In this document: in pieces, positions 33,407-44,129 of the stretch
Position numbering within the stretch: the stretch's first letter is position 1
Layout: each line of letters opens with the position of its first letter
NCBI RefSeq assembly: GCF_028640845.1
Contig: NC_080541.1
Span: forward strand, 8,222,935-8,286,934
Length of the DNA stretch: 64,000 nucleotides
Reading direction: 5' to 3'
DNA from: Ahaetulla prasina
Lineage: Eukaryota > Chordata > Lepidosauria > Squamata > Colubridae
Position numbers and translations under genes: made by a program
The notes under the pieces: generated by a model
The model's database searches: none
Told to the model about the DNA's origin: nothing
Seen by the model: the letters and a program-made list of their open reading frames with translations, nothing else

Positions 33407-34720
33407 CATATAAAGAGAATTTGTATAAGATGTTTTACAGGTGGCACTTATCCCCGACAAGAATAGCCAGAGTGTTCAAGAATAAATCAGAAAAATGCTG
33501 GAAATGTCATCAGATACCTGGTTCATATTACCATATGTGGTGGATATGCGTAGAAGCTAAAAGATACTGGACTAAAATCCACACATGGTTGGAGAAAATG
33601 ATAAAAAAGCATATAGATTTTAAACCAGAAGTTTTTTTTATTGTGGATTATACCTGAAACTTATAATAGAGAATTGAGATACTTGATTGTGAATGTAGTA
33701 ACAGCAGCTAGGATTGTATTTGGTAAGAACTGGAAAAATGAGAAATTTCCATTGCAAGATGAAATTATTAAGAAAATAATGGAATGTGCAGAAAGGTATA
33801 AATTGACATTTGAAATTAGAGAACAGGTGTCAGCCTTCGCTCCAATCTTCACATATTTTTTGTACAATTTATATTCAGTAGTTAGAATGTAAAGGGTTCT
33901 TTCTGTAATGTAAAATAGTTTAAGGATGTAAGATGTATCATTGCCCCATACAGGGTAAGGGAAGAGGGCCCTTTAAGAGTGTCGTCTGACATAACAGTGG
34001 GGGAGGGGTGATTAACGGCTGGATGTTAGAGCGCGGGCTTTTTCAACAGACACTGCATTCCTGAGATGATTAACAGCTAGAGACCTGCGGAAGAAGATTA
34101 CCACGGGGGCCGAGAAGGAGCTGGCATTGGACCAGACCAGCCTGACCTCCTGAGGAGAGAGGGACAAATGGGGGGATATGGAATGTTAGCCATATTTTGT
34201 CTCAGATCCAACTTTATACTGCTGCAGTCAAGATGTATCTAGTAAAAGTACTTTTCTTTATTTGCAAATGAAGTCAAGGTGTATTCTTTCCTAGATATAA
34301 TCAGAGGCAGCCTGACAACAGGAAGACAAGCAATATTATAAGATATGGGATTTATTTTACCAATGGTTAAAAAGGAAAATATGATAAAGAAGATTGGAGT
34401 TTTTTTACAAGGGAAGAATTACTGAATGACACAGATGATTTAAGACAAGCGAATAAATGGTGTAATAAGATAAAATATTGATCTAGAATAATCTATATCA
34501 AATGAGAGAATAAAATATTATAGTTAATCTAAGGATTAATTGATTAAGATATTGGGATATATATTGGTTGATAAAATGTAGGATCAGATAAATTAACGAT
34601 ATGTATATGTTGAAATTGCACAAAAGATTTGTAACTAACCCACCGACACATTGCATTTGGATGGAAGATGCTTTTACGTTTGTTTGTTTTAAAAATAAAA
34701 AAAATTCAAAAAAAAAAAAA
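33407..34720 (+). mobile_element. 5'-truncated L1 LINE in a CR1
   Basis: The frame at 33388-33657 encodes the ORF2 C-terminal zinc knuckle CWKCHQIPGSYYHMWWIC (C-X2-C...H-X4-C). The tail continues in 33641-33892 after a frameshift, then a 3' UTR and poly(A) at about 34707-34720. The interior 33925-34320 ends CCTGACAACA and may be an inserted LTR, but no TSD was found. It is a different L1 lineage from the 47-53 kb copy. Confidence 0.75.
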
Positions 34721-35006
34721 GAGGAGCGAAGCAACCTGCAACTAAGGAGAAATTTCCTGACCACTGAGAACAATTAATCAACTTGCCTCTAGAAGTTGTG
34801 GGTGCTTCATCACTGGAGACATTTAAGAAGAGGCTGAACAGTCATTTGACTGAAATAGTATAGGGTTTCTTGCCTGAGCCAGGATTTTAAAACCTTATGA
34901 AAGGCTAAGAGGATTGGGGCTATTCTAATCTCTGAGGCAGATATCCCACAGAGCAGGGGTCACTGCAGAAAAGGCTCTTCTTCCAGTTCCCACAGTCTTC
35001 GGCTGA

Positions 35007-35522
35007 TGTTGTTTCTGCGCCCCCCGAGCCGGGCCCCCTGCCAGAAAGTGACTTGGAAAGTGAGGGGGAAGGGCCATCAGGACTTACCTCAGGAGCACAG
35101 GCTTCCCTGGCTCTGCTCCAGGAGCCAGAGGCAGGCCAGGTGGAGGAGATAATGAGGCCTCCGTCCCCTGACTCTTACCCCCCAGGCCATGCCTCCAGAC
35201 CCAGCTGATGGCAATCAGGCCTGGCTGGACCCTAGGTTTCGTAGGCAGGAGAGGCAGGAACAACAGAAGCAGGGGTGGGGCAGGCCTAGGAAGTGCTGAG
35301 TCATGGAGCCACACCCCACAGGATATAAAACCAGCAAGCGCTGCTGGGCCTCTTCGTAGCAGGCAAATCAACTGCTTAACTAAGAGCTGAAATACTGTTT
35401 GACTCATCGGCATCAAGGGAGATAACAGAGACACTTGGCAGACGCTCACTAGTTTGCTGCCAGAGCTGATAGTGCCGGCTAATTAAGCCATCGCTCGGAC
35501 GGAGGCGAGGGGGGACAGAACA
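35007..35522 (+). mobile_element. Solo LTR, family A
   Basis: 516 bp, TGTTGTTTCTGCGCC...GGGGACAGAACA, flanked by the perfect 5-bp TSD GCTGA (35002-35006, 35523-35527). Core promoter: TGCTGAGTCA at 35294-35303 and TATAAAA at 35324-35330. No retroviral genes adjoin it. Confidence 0.92.
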
Positions 35523-35564
35523 GCTGAGAGGATCTGCAGCATGCTCAATCTGCTAGATTGAATT

Positions 35565-35805
35565 TGTTGTGCCTCGTCCGCTTTCCCCGCAGCTGGGCCC
35601 ATTTTATCTGCTTCTGAACACTGAGGAATGTCCTAGCATGCCTCCCGGCCCCAGCCCTGGCTCTATGCCCAGACAGGCCGAGGAAGAAGAAGAAGTGCCT
35701 CCAGCCCCCAGCCCTGGCTCCATGCCCAGGCAAACGGAGCAACTAGACCCCTCCCCCTCCCCCACAGCATGTGAGCCTGAGGAAGGTCAATTACCATCCA
35801 AAGTT
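35565..35805 (+). mobile_element. LTR fragment, family B (5' part)
   Basis: It starts TGTTGTGCCTCGTCCG and carries two CCAGCCCTGGCTC-type repeats, matching the minus-strand LTR at 62592-63118. It stops before the promoter region. Confidence 0.7.
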
Positions 35806-36037
35806 TTCAAAGCCTTCAGATTTTTACAGTCTGTCTGTACTTCGAGGGGTTTTTTACTGCCTTCCAGAAAGTGTTTCCACATGAGGAGGGCCCATCACAC
35901 GGCATAAGCCTCCTTTTCCCAGACCCCCCACCCCCCCATTTACTTTCAGCATTAGATAGTTTTCTAGAGGCGTAAGTGCATGGCTGCAAAATCCCTTGAT
36001 CGTTTTTTCTGGAGTTAGGACGACCAAATGTCTATGT

Positions 36038-36330
36038 CAGTGGTGAGTTTTAAATTTTTTTACTTCCGGTTCTGTGGGTGTGACTTAGTGGGCATGGCAT
36101 GGCTTGGTGGGCCCGGCTTGGTGGGCATGGCAGGGGAAGGATACTGTAAAATCTCCAATCCCACCCCACTCCAGGGGAAGGTTACTGCAAAATCTCCATT
36201 TCCTCCTGATTAGCTGGGACTCGGGAGGCAGAGAATAGATGGGGGCGGAGCCAGTCAGAGGTGGTATTTACCGGTTCTCCAAACTACTCAAAATTTTCGC
36301 TACCGGTTCTCCAGAACTGGTCAGAACCCT
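36038..36330. mobile_element. hAT-like MITE (CAGTGGTGGGTTTCA family), right end lost
   Basis: It starts CAGTGGTGAGTTTTAAA and has the shared interior (GGTGGGCATGGCAGGGGAAG, GCTACCGGTTCTCCAG). It ends abruptly at TCAGAACCCTCTGG, so no TSD is seen. Confidence 0.7.
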
Positions 36331-36572
36331 CTGGAGTAGTACCATAAAATTATATATCAATGGAAAGATAATTGAATCAAGAATGTAATGCAATAACTTT
36401 TATGAAGGATTTGCTATTAGAATAGCAGTTACAGTATAAAGAAGAAAGGTGAAACATGTAGAAAAAACGAGATATACAAAAATTGTCATCACAGAAAAAA
36501 ATGAGATATACAAAAATTATTACCATGTCAGTTAATCCTTAGTTAGGTAACCTTTAGTATGAATTACGGCCT

Positions 36573-38390
36573 GAGACGACTTCCGGTGTCCGGTGGCAAC
36601 GGACGTCTGGAAGGCTTCTCCTGCCTCCAGTGTCTGAATCCGGCCGCCGCCGAGGCCCTCAGGGGCCAGGTGTTCCGAAAAGGACACCTGCCGCACGGAC
36701 GGCTCGCCAGGGGTCTCCCAGCCGATATACAGGACTGGGGGGACCGATGCTGGCGCGTCCTAGGCTCGGCGGGGTTCGGAGGCCACAGGCCGCGGCCATT
36801 ATTTTGGTCGTCGCCTGGGCCGCTGTGCCCGGTGACACCGGGGCTTTGGATTTATAATTGCAGCAGCCTGGTGGTGAACAGGGAACGGAGAAGAATTGAG
36901 GAATGAAGAAGGGAAGGGGATATCGGCAAACGTGAGTGGAGTACCCTGGAGTGCGGGGGGGTTTTCCTCCCCTGCGACTGGAAGGAGTACGAATCACTTT
37001 GGAGAGGAGAACTTAAAATAACAAGATTCCCGGTTTTGTGGAGCTCTGGAGAGAAGAGGTGATGGAGAAATTTAGGAGGGAGGGTTTGAGGCCCCCCCTC
37101 CCTCTGGGGAACAATGGTGGCGTCCAGCTTCCGCCTTCACTATGAGAATCTTGATGACATCACTTCCCTTCGGCTTCCTGGTTGACTAACTGTACTCTGG
37201 ACTCGTTGCTCCTGTGAGTGCCCCCTGGTGGATCCGGAGGAAATTATAAGGATACTGTGCTTGCCTGAGGATTTTGAAAATTTTTTTAAATGGCAAAGGT
37301 CAGAGACCAACTGCTGGAGAAATGGAGAGAATTCTGGAAAAGTTATCTAATATGGACAAGAAACTGGATGAAATAAGAGCAGAAATTGTGACTATCCAAA
37401 AGGATTTAAAGGATACTCAACAAGTCTCAGCAGAAAATAAGCAGAAAGTGGAAGGTCTGGAGGGTGAGATGCGGGCAGTGCAGAAAAGAGGAGGCGACAA
37501 GCAATGCTGTGCTTGGATTACAGATGGATAAAATGTCTTATTTCCTTAGGTTTCAAAATTTGGAAGAAGTGGACCAAGAAGATTTGAGAGATGTTGTGAC
37601 TAAACTGTTGGGAGAATTTCTTGGGAGAGGTGTTGATTTTATGAATTGGGATGTGGATCGAGTTTATAGAGTTAATTCACAATATGCACGCACGCATGCA
37701 GTTCCTAGAGAGGTTCATGTCAAATTTGTGAAAAGAGAGACGAGAGATGAAATTCTTAGAAAACATAGGAGTGGGGCACTGACTTATAGGGGCAGGAGAT
37801 AGCCATTCTGAGGCAGATTCCCAGACAGGTACGTGAAATGAGAAAGAAATATTACTTTTGTCAAGCAAATTGTACCAGAAGGAGTAGGCTTCAGATGGCT
37901 GATGCCAGAGGATTGATGATTTTCCGGGAGGGCATTACGAAAAAATTAGTACAATTGCGGAGGCTGCGGCCTCGTGGAGGAACACAAAGCCCTCCTGGAA
38001 TTAGATGACCCAGGAATTGAAGAAGGGAGGTTATAGACCATGGGCGGAGGCGGCTGCCGCTGTTGCGGCCCTGGAGTTGGGTCAGGCTGAACCCAGAGTT
38101 CTGAGATCCAAAACTAGGAAGTGACAAAGATATTTGGTATTGTGTTGGTTTTCCTTATTCTCTTTCGTATGATATTCTGATTATTCTTGACCCTTCTTTA
38201 TTGCGTATGTAAGATTGGTAAACTTAGCTACTTCGTATCACCTGCTTGCCATATGGCTGTTGTATGTGTTTAAAATTTTGAGTAAAATTCTTATCATGTA
38301 TAAGAAAAATGAAAATTTACCATACCTGATATGTATTTGTATAAACCTTTTTTGACCAATAAAAACTTTTTTTGGAAAAAAAAAAAAAAA
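36573..38390 (+). mobile_element. ORF1-only L1 (half-L1-like) with 17-bp TSD
   Basis: The TSD AGTATGAATTACGGCCT lies at 36556-36572 and 38391-38407. Between: a GC-rich 5' UTR starting GAGACGACTTCCGG, one ORF1-like region (about 37274-38007), a short 3' UTR with CCAATAAAAAC and poly(A). No endonuclease or reverse transcriptase is present, and ORF1 is followed directly by the 3' end. The layout resembles HAL1 elements of mammals. Total about 1.8 kb. Confidence 0.85.
37274..38007 (+). pseudogene. L1 ORF1 (RNA-binding protein), frameshifted
   Basis: The first frame, 37274-37531, has a coiled coil (MERILEKLSNMDKKLDEIRA). After a shift near 37500 the frame 37464-37802 carries LRFQNLEEVDQEDLRDVV, the L1 ORF1p RRM region, then DRVYRVNS and VHVKFVKRETRDEILRK. 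The C-terminal domain continues in a third frame to about 38007. At least two frameshifts make this copy inactive. Confidence 0.8.
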
Positions 38391-38711
38391 AGTATGAATT
38401 ACGGCCTTACAACGTCTTCCCACAGAGTGAACCAAGTCTTTTAGTTCTGCAGCTGTTATAATGTGAAACCAAGATTGAAGGATTGCTTCTATTAACTGGG
38501 TTTTATTGCTAGGTCACTTCTGACTAAGAAGTTTCTTTAATCGGCTTCATAGATTTTCAGTTGGGTTAAGATCTGGACTATTCCCAGGCCATTCCAGCAG
38601 TGGAATAGGATTATCTTCAAACTCCCCCCCAAAAAAGTGGTGTTATTAGCCATCAAACCTCAAAAGTACACTTTTCCCAAAAGGTTTCCACAATTTTGGC
38701 CAGCACTGTAA

Positions 38712-39020
38712 GTCCTTTTTCTTTGCCACAGAAAATCCTCCCTCAGATAGTTTTGCATTTTATTCGTAGGGGAAAAAAGAAGTTGGGCAAGTATGAATCA
38801 TTCCAGACTTCAGTGACCAATAACAGGAAGTACAGAAGTCTTTTTTGGGGATTTTATTCTTGCAAACAAAACCGGACGGGTTGAATTATTAGTGTCAATG
38901 TCGGATTACACTGTTAGAAGAGAAAGAATAGCTGAAAGTGCAGTCACAGGGTAGTGACAGCCAGAGATCTTCCGAATCAAAAGGTACAGAAGCCAGCAGG
39001 CAATTTGGAGAGCGGTTCTT
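38712..39020. other. Unassigned intergenic DNA
   Basis: Nothing recognised. Confidence 0.4.
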
Positions 39021-39025
39021 TTAAC

Positions 39026-39835
39026 ATAACATAATAACAGAGTTGGAAGGGACCTTGGAGGTCTTCTAGTCCAACCCCCTGCCCAGGCAGGAATTTGTTG
39101 TTGTTAGTTGCGAAGTCGTGTCCGACCCATCGCGACCCCATGGACAACATTCCTCCAGGCCTTCCTGTCCTCTACCATCCTCTGGAGTCCATTTAAACTC
39201 ATGCTGACTGTTTCAGTGACTCCATCCAGCCACCTCGTTCTCTGTCATCCAGTTCTTCTTTTGCCCTCAATCTTTCCCAGGCAGGAAACCCTACACCATT
39301 TCAGACAAATGGTTATCCAACATCTTCTTAAAAATTTCCAGTGTTGGAGCATTCACAACTTCTGCAGGCAAGTTGTTCCACTTATTGATTGTTCTAACTG
39401 CCAGGAAATTTCTCCTTAGTTCTGAGTTGCTTCTCTCCTTGATTAGTTTCCACCCATTGCTTCTTGTTCTACCCTCAGGTGCTTTGGAGAACAGCCCCAC
39501 TCCCTCTTCTTTGTGGCAGCCCCTGAGATACTGGAAGATTGCTATCATGTCTCCCCTAGTCCTTCTTTTCATTAAACTAGGCATACCGAGTTCCTGCAAC
39601 CGTTCTTCATATGTTTTAGCCTCCAGTCCCCTAATCATCTTTGTTGCTCTTCTCTGCACTCTTTCTAGAGTCTCAACATCTTTTTTACATTGTGGCGGCC
39701 AAAACTGGTTGCAATATTCCAAGTGTGGCCTTACCAAGGCATTATAAAGTGGTATTAACACTTCATGTTATCTTGATTCTATCCCTCTGTTTATGAAGCC
39801 CAGAACTGTGTTGGCTTTTTTGGCAGCTTCTGCAC
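39026..39835 (-). mobile_element. CR1-type LINE 3' end with the longest ORF2 tail here
   Basis: Minus-strand frame 39761-39291 encodes 156 residues without a stop: [67 protein letters not shown]. This is the CR1 ORF2 C-terminus. The 3' UTR is interrupted at 39094-39275 by a BovB fragment. Confidence 0.9.
39094..39275 (-). mobile_element. BovB LINE 3' fragment with 12-bp TSD
   Basis: It carries GTTGCGAAGTCGTGTCCGAC and GACCCCATGGACAACATTCC, the BovB 3' end, and is 182 bp long. TSD CCCAGGCAGGAA at 39082-39093 and 39276-39287. Confidence 0.9.
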
Positions 39836-40190
39836 ACTTTTTTTTTGAGGGAACAGAATGAGCTGAAATCTTGAGGGCTGAGATGGAGAAGGTTCATGAG
39901 TCGATCAGCTCTTTGGTTAGAGAGGATTTGGAAGGTCTTAAAGAATCTGTAAAAGAGTTCACCATCGTGCAACCAGTCTGGTCCTTCAGAGACCTTCCAA
40001 ATGTAATAATTGTGTAATTAAATGTAATTAAAAAAAAAAAAGACACGAGAGACATTATTAATCACCTAGGAAGCAAACCTGGGATCTCAATTTCACCGAT
40101 TGAATTTAAATTTGTTAGGAATGAAAGTGACCTGTCCTTACTTTTTTTCAGTATGGTCCCAGCCGTGACATTCAATAAAATAGACTATAC
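39836..40190. other. Unassigned DNA
   Basis: A T run at about 39838 and an A run at about 40029-40041 border sequence I could not assign. No gene. Confidence 0.35.
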
Positions 40191-40876
40191 TAGACTAGAA
40201 TATGGAATAGAAGAGAATATGGAATGGAATGGAATGGAATGGAATGGAATAGAATAGAATAGAATAGAATAGAATAGAATAGAATAGAATAGAATATGGA
40301 ATGGAATGAAATAGGATAGAATATGGAATAGGATAGGATAGGATAGGATAGAATAGAATAGAATATGGAATAGAATAGAATAGAATAGAATAGAATAGAA
40401 TAGAATAGAATAGAATAGAATAGGGAATGGAATGAAATAGAATAGAATATGGAATAGGATAGGATAGGATAGGATAGGATAGGATAGGATATGGAATGGA
40501 ATGGAATGGAATAGAATAGAATAGAATATGGAATGGGATGAAATAGAATAGAATATGGGATAGGATAGGATAGGATAGGATAGGATAGGATAGAATAGAA
40601 TATGGAATGGAATGAAATGAAATAGAATAGAATATGGAATAGGATAGGATAGGATAGGATAGGATAGGATAGGATAGGATAGGATAGAATATGGAATAGA
40701 ATAGAATAGAATAGAATAGAATAGAATAGAATAGAATAGAATAGAATAGAATAGAATAGAATAGAATAGAATATGGAATGGAATGAAATGAAATGAAATG
40801 GAATAGAATAGAATATGAAATAGGATAGGATAGGATAGGATAGAATATGGAATAGAATAGAATAGAATAGAATAAC
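40191..40876 (+). repeat. Compound pentanucleotide satellite with higher-order order
   Basis: About 690 bases of AGAAT, GGAAT and GGATA units, arranged in repeating blocks: AATGGAATGAAATAGAATAG, then a GGATA run, then AATATGGAATAG. The block order recurs at least four times. The array abuts the 3' end of a minus-strand CR1. Confidence 0.96.
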
Positions 40877-41085
40877 AGAGTTGGAAGGGACCTTGGAGGT
40901 CTTCTAGTCCAACCCCCTGCTTAGGCAGGAAACCCTACACCACTTCAAACAAATGGTTATCCAACATCTTCTTAAAAATTTCCAGTGTTGGAGCATTCAC
41001 AACTTCTGGAGGCCTGCTGTTCCACTCGTTAATTGTTCTAACTGTCAGGAAAATTCTCCTTAGTTCTAGGTTGCTTCTCTCCTTA
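40877..41085 (-). mobile_element. CR1-type LINE 3' UTR
   Basis: AACAGAGTTGGAAGGGACC to CTTAGTTCTAGGTTGC. It is the anchor of the satellite at 40191-40876. Confidence 0.85.
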
Positions 41086-41219
41086 TTTCATCAATGATGC
41101 AATCTATTCCTTAACTAGAAAGGGTATTATGCCTGTCCCGGAAGTATGTAGCCACCCACAATTGTTCTTTAAGAGAAACACAGCTAACATATGTTGGGAA
41201 ATAATATCAGAGGTTAGAA

Positions 41220-41604
41220 CAGATAGTCCTCGACTTACGTCCACAATTGAGCCCCACATTCCTGTGGTTAAGTGAGCCATTTGTGAAGTGAGTTTTGCCC
41301 CGTTTTATGACCTTTCTTGCCACCGTTGTGAAGTGAATCACTGCAGTTGATAAGTTAGAAACCTGGTCATTAAGTGAATCTGGCTTCTCTGTTGACTTTG
41401 CTCGTCAGAAGTTCATAAAAAGGGGATCACATGATCCTGGGACACCGCAACCGTCATAAGTATGAGCCAGTTGCCAAGCGTCTGAATTTTGATCAGGTGA
41501 CTGTAGGCATGCTGCAATGGTCGTAACTCTGAAAAACCCTCAGGTCACATTTTCCAGTGACATTGTAACTTTGAACAGTCGCTAAACGAACTGTGGACTA
41601 CCTG
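41220..41604 (+). mobile_element. TA-flanked MITE (CAGGTAGTCCTCGA family)
   Basis: It starts CAGATAGTCCTCGACTTACG and ends CTGTGGACTACCTG before TA. Interior as in the other copies. Confidence 0.82.
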
Positions 41605-41737
41605 TATGCAAAACACATCTAGGAACAGAGAAAGATATTAGGGAACCCAGGGTAAAACAAAATTTAAGTTTACATACATTTAATTTTGTTGCAATTGTTA
41701 GAGAGGCCTGGGAATTTCCTAGACCATTCCCCCCCCT

Positions 41738-42680
41738 TCTTTTCATGATTAGGGGGCTGGAGGCTAAAACATCAGAAGAATAGCAAAAGCAAAAGCACTT
41801 AGACTTATATACCACTTCGCAGTGCTTCACAACCCTCTCTAAGCATCAGAGTCTTAGACGGTTTACAGAGTCAGCCTCTTGCCCCCAACAATCTGGGTCC
41901 TCATCTTACCGACCTTGGAAGGCTGAGTCAATCTTGAATTAGTCAGGATCGAACTCCTGGCAGTGGGCAGAGTTAGCCTGCAATGCTGCATTCTAACCAT
42001 TGCACCACCAAGGAAGGGAGGGAGGGAGGGAGGGAGGGAGGGAGGACTAGCAATAGCACTTAGACTTATATACCACTTCATAGTGCTTGACAGCCCTCTC
42101 TAAGTGGTTTATAGAGTCAGCCTCTTGCCACCAACAATCTGGGTCCTCATTTTACCAACCTTGGAAAGATGGATGGCTCAGTCAACCTTGAGTCGGTCAG
42201 GATCGAGCTCCTGGCAGCGGGCAGAGTTAGCCTGCATTTTAACCACTGCACCATCAAGGAAGGACGGGAGGGAGGGATATCTAGCAATAGCACTTAGACT
42301 TATATACCACTTCATAGTATTTTTCAGCCCTCTGTAAGCAGTTTACAGAGTCAGCCTCTTGCCCCCAACAATTTGGGTCCTTATTTTACCGACCTCGGAA
42401 GGATGGAAGGCTGAGTCAATCTTGAGCCTGGTTAGATTTGAACTGCCAAACTGCAGACAGATGGCAATCAGCAGAAGTAGCCTGCGGTACTGCACTCTAA
42501 CCACTGCACCACCCTGGCTCATGGTTGCAGGAATGGGTATGTCTCGTGTAATGAAAAGAAGGACTAGGGGTGACATGATAGCAGCGTTCCAATGTTTTGT
42601 GGGGCTGCCATAAAGAAGAAGTCAAACTATTTTCCAAAGCACCAGATGGCAATATGAGAAACAATGGATGGAAACCAACC
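41738..42680 (+). mobile_element. CR1 fragment split by a SINE array
   Basis: 41738-41780 (GATTAGGGGGCTGGAGGC) continues at 42517 (CATGGTTGCAGGAATGGGTA) in correct CR1 order and ends at 42680, where a hairpin repeat begins. Confidence 0.7.
41781..42516 (-). repeat. Tandem array of three SINE copies
   Basis: Three minus-strand copies of one tRNA-derived SINE follow each other with a period of about 235-260 bases (starts about 41790, 42050, 42284). Each has GCACTTAGACTTATATACCA and GTTTACAGAGTCAGCCTCTT-type boxes. They are separated by GGGA-rich spacers at about 42010-42045 and 42258-42278. Confidence 0.88.
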
Positions 42681-42682
42681 AA

Positions 42683-42984
42683 GTTATTATGCCTCAGCAC
42701 TTTGGGCCACGGGCCCTCCATCCCAGTCCCTTCGCCATGGCCCATTCATTGCAGTACAGTTTGTGTCAGGCTTTCGGCTGCACAGGACATTTCGAAGCTC
42801 CGAACTGACAGAGCCTCCCTCTGAACTGCAGCCCCTGCTCTACTCCCAAAGCCCCTGAGCCCTTGCTGGCTTCGAACTGTCCTGTGCGCCCAAATGCCCG
42901 ACGCAAACTGTACTGCAATGAATGGGCCATGGCGAAGGGACTGGGATGGAGGGCCCGTGGCCCAAAGTGCCGAGGCATAATAAC
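42683..42984. repeat. Long inverted repeat (hairpin), 302 bp
   Basis: The left arm GTTATTATGCCTCAGCAC... (42683 to about 42795) is nearly the exact complement of the right arm (about 42873-42984), with roughly 75 bases between. The arms include GGGCCACGGGCCCTCC. It may be a foldback element. No TSD was found. Confidence 0.88.
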
Positions 42985-43012
42985 GCGGAGGCAAAACTGT
43001 GGTGGAGAAACA

Positions 43013-43085
43013 GGCAGTGCCAGGAGTTCGAGGTGAAAAGTCCCATTCTGATCTTAGCCACTGAGCCACCGCGTCCTGGGCCATA
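43013..43085 (-). mobile_element. tRNA-derived SINE head fragment
   Basis: Reverse complement reads GGACGCGGTGGCTCAGTGGC, the A-box end of the Sauria-type head, then a B-box-like CACCTCGAACTCC. Truncated. Confidence 0.65.
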
Positions 43086-43110
43086 TACAACTCCAAACCT
43101 AAAATGATAA

Positions 43111-43694
43111 TGTTCTGTCCTCTTTCGCCTCCGTCCGAGTGATGGCTTAATTAGCTGGCACTATCAGCTCTGGCAGCAAAATAGCGAGCATCTGCCAAGT
43201 GTCTCTGTTATCTCCCCCGACGCCGATGAGTCACCCAGAAACAAACTTCAGCTCTTAGTTAATCAGTTAATTTGCCTGCTACGAAGAGACACAGCAGCTC
43301 TCGCTGCCTTTATATCCTGTGGGGTGTGGCTCCATGACTCAGCACTTCCTAGGCCTGCCCCACCCCTGCTTCTGTTGTCCCCGCCTCTCCTGCCTACGAA
43401 ACCTAGGGTCCAACCAAGCCTGATTGCCATCAGCTGGGTCTGGAGTCATGGCCTGGGGGGGGGGAAGAGTCAGGGGATGGAGGCCTCGTTATCTCTTCTA
43501 CCTGGCCTGCCTCTGGCTCCTGGAGCTGAGCCAGGGAAGCCGGTGCTCCCGAGGTAAGTCCTGATGGCCCTTCCCCCTCACTTTCCAAGTCACTTTCTGG
43601 CAGGAGGCCCGGCTCCAAGTCACTTTCTGGCAGGAGGCCCGGCTCCAAGTCACTTTCTGGCAGCAGGCCCGGCTCTGGGGGCGTAGACACAACA
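43111..43694 (-). mobile_element. Solo LTR, family A, with internal 30-bp triplication
   Basis: 584 bp, minus-strand TGTTGTGTCTACGCC...GACAGAACA. Flanks GATAA (43106-43110) and GATAT (43695-43699) match at 4 of 5. TGACTCAGCA at 43335-43344 and TTTATAT at 43309-43315 are the reversed promoter elements. A 30-bp unit containing AAGTCACTTTCTGGCAG is repeated three times at about 43580-43675. Confidence 0.88.
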
Positions 43695-43699
43695 GATAT

Positions 43700-44125
43700 G
43701 ATATTCAGAGACCATTTGGGGTGTAGGAAGAATGTTAATTGCTTCATTTCAACTTTTTCTTTGGCAATGGAGCTTAGATCATGTAGTCTTATTAGATTAT
43801 ATCAGAAGTAAATAATGAAGAAAAATCTGACATGATAACAAAGTGTATCGCCAAGATAATGTAGTTTCCATCAGCTTTCCAATAACTCGGGTAAAAACAA
43901 ACAAACCACCCAAGAATAATGAAAGGGTTACTAAAATTACTGACCTGCAGTGGTCTCATTGTTTCTCCAGCCTTGCAGAGTTCTCTAAAATAGGTTAAAA
44001 GCATGCATTGCCCAATTTTGTAAATTCAAATATGGGGTTAGGAATGGAATATGTAGATTGACCAGGCTCATACTGAATTGGTGTAGTTTTTTTGTGTGGT
44101 TTCCTGAGTAGAATTCAGATTTCCT
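43700..44125. other. Unassigned intergenic DNA
   Basis: No gene or repeat recognised. Confidence 0.4.
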
Positions 44126-44129
44126 CGGA

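Larger units (their letters stand above)
32663..34880 (+). mobile_element. Two tandem CR1 3' ends, the second split by two insertions
   Basis: The first fragment, 32663-32930, encodes RATKMIKGLETKTYEEQLQD. A second CR1 starts about 32931, continues at 33224 (ERLLELGMSNL region) to about 33406, and resumes at 34721 with GAAGCAACCTGCAACTAAGG to about 34880. The gaps are an hAT MITE (32951-33215) and an L1 (33407-34720). Confidence 0.8.
36340..38710 (-). mobile_element. Tc1/mariner element, decayed, split by an L1
   Basis: At 38408-38710 the text matches Tc1-type transposon sequence (CTTTAATCGGCTTCATAG, TTGGGTTAAGATCTGGACTA) and ends TTTTGGCCAGCACTG with TA. A left part before 36556 is inferred because the L1 TSD lies in GAATTACGGCC. 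The transposase is not readable as an open frame. Confidence 0.6.

Noticed and set aside
36570..36860. GC-rich, CpG-rich block as a gene promoter
   Set aside because: It is the 5' UTR of an L1 bounded by a 17-bp TSD.
42683..42984. Hairpin as a microRNA precursor
   Set aside because: Arms of about 112 bases are far longer than a normal pre-miRNA stem; kept as a foldback repeat instead.
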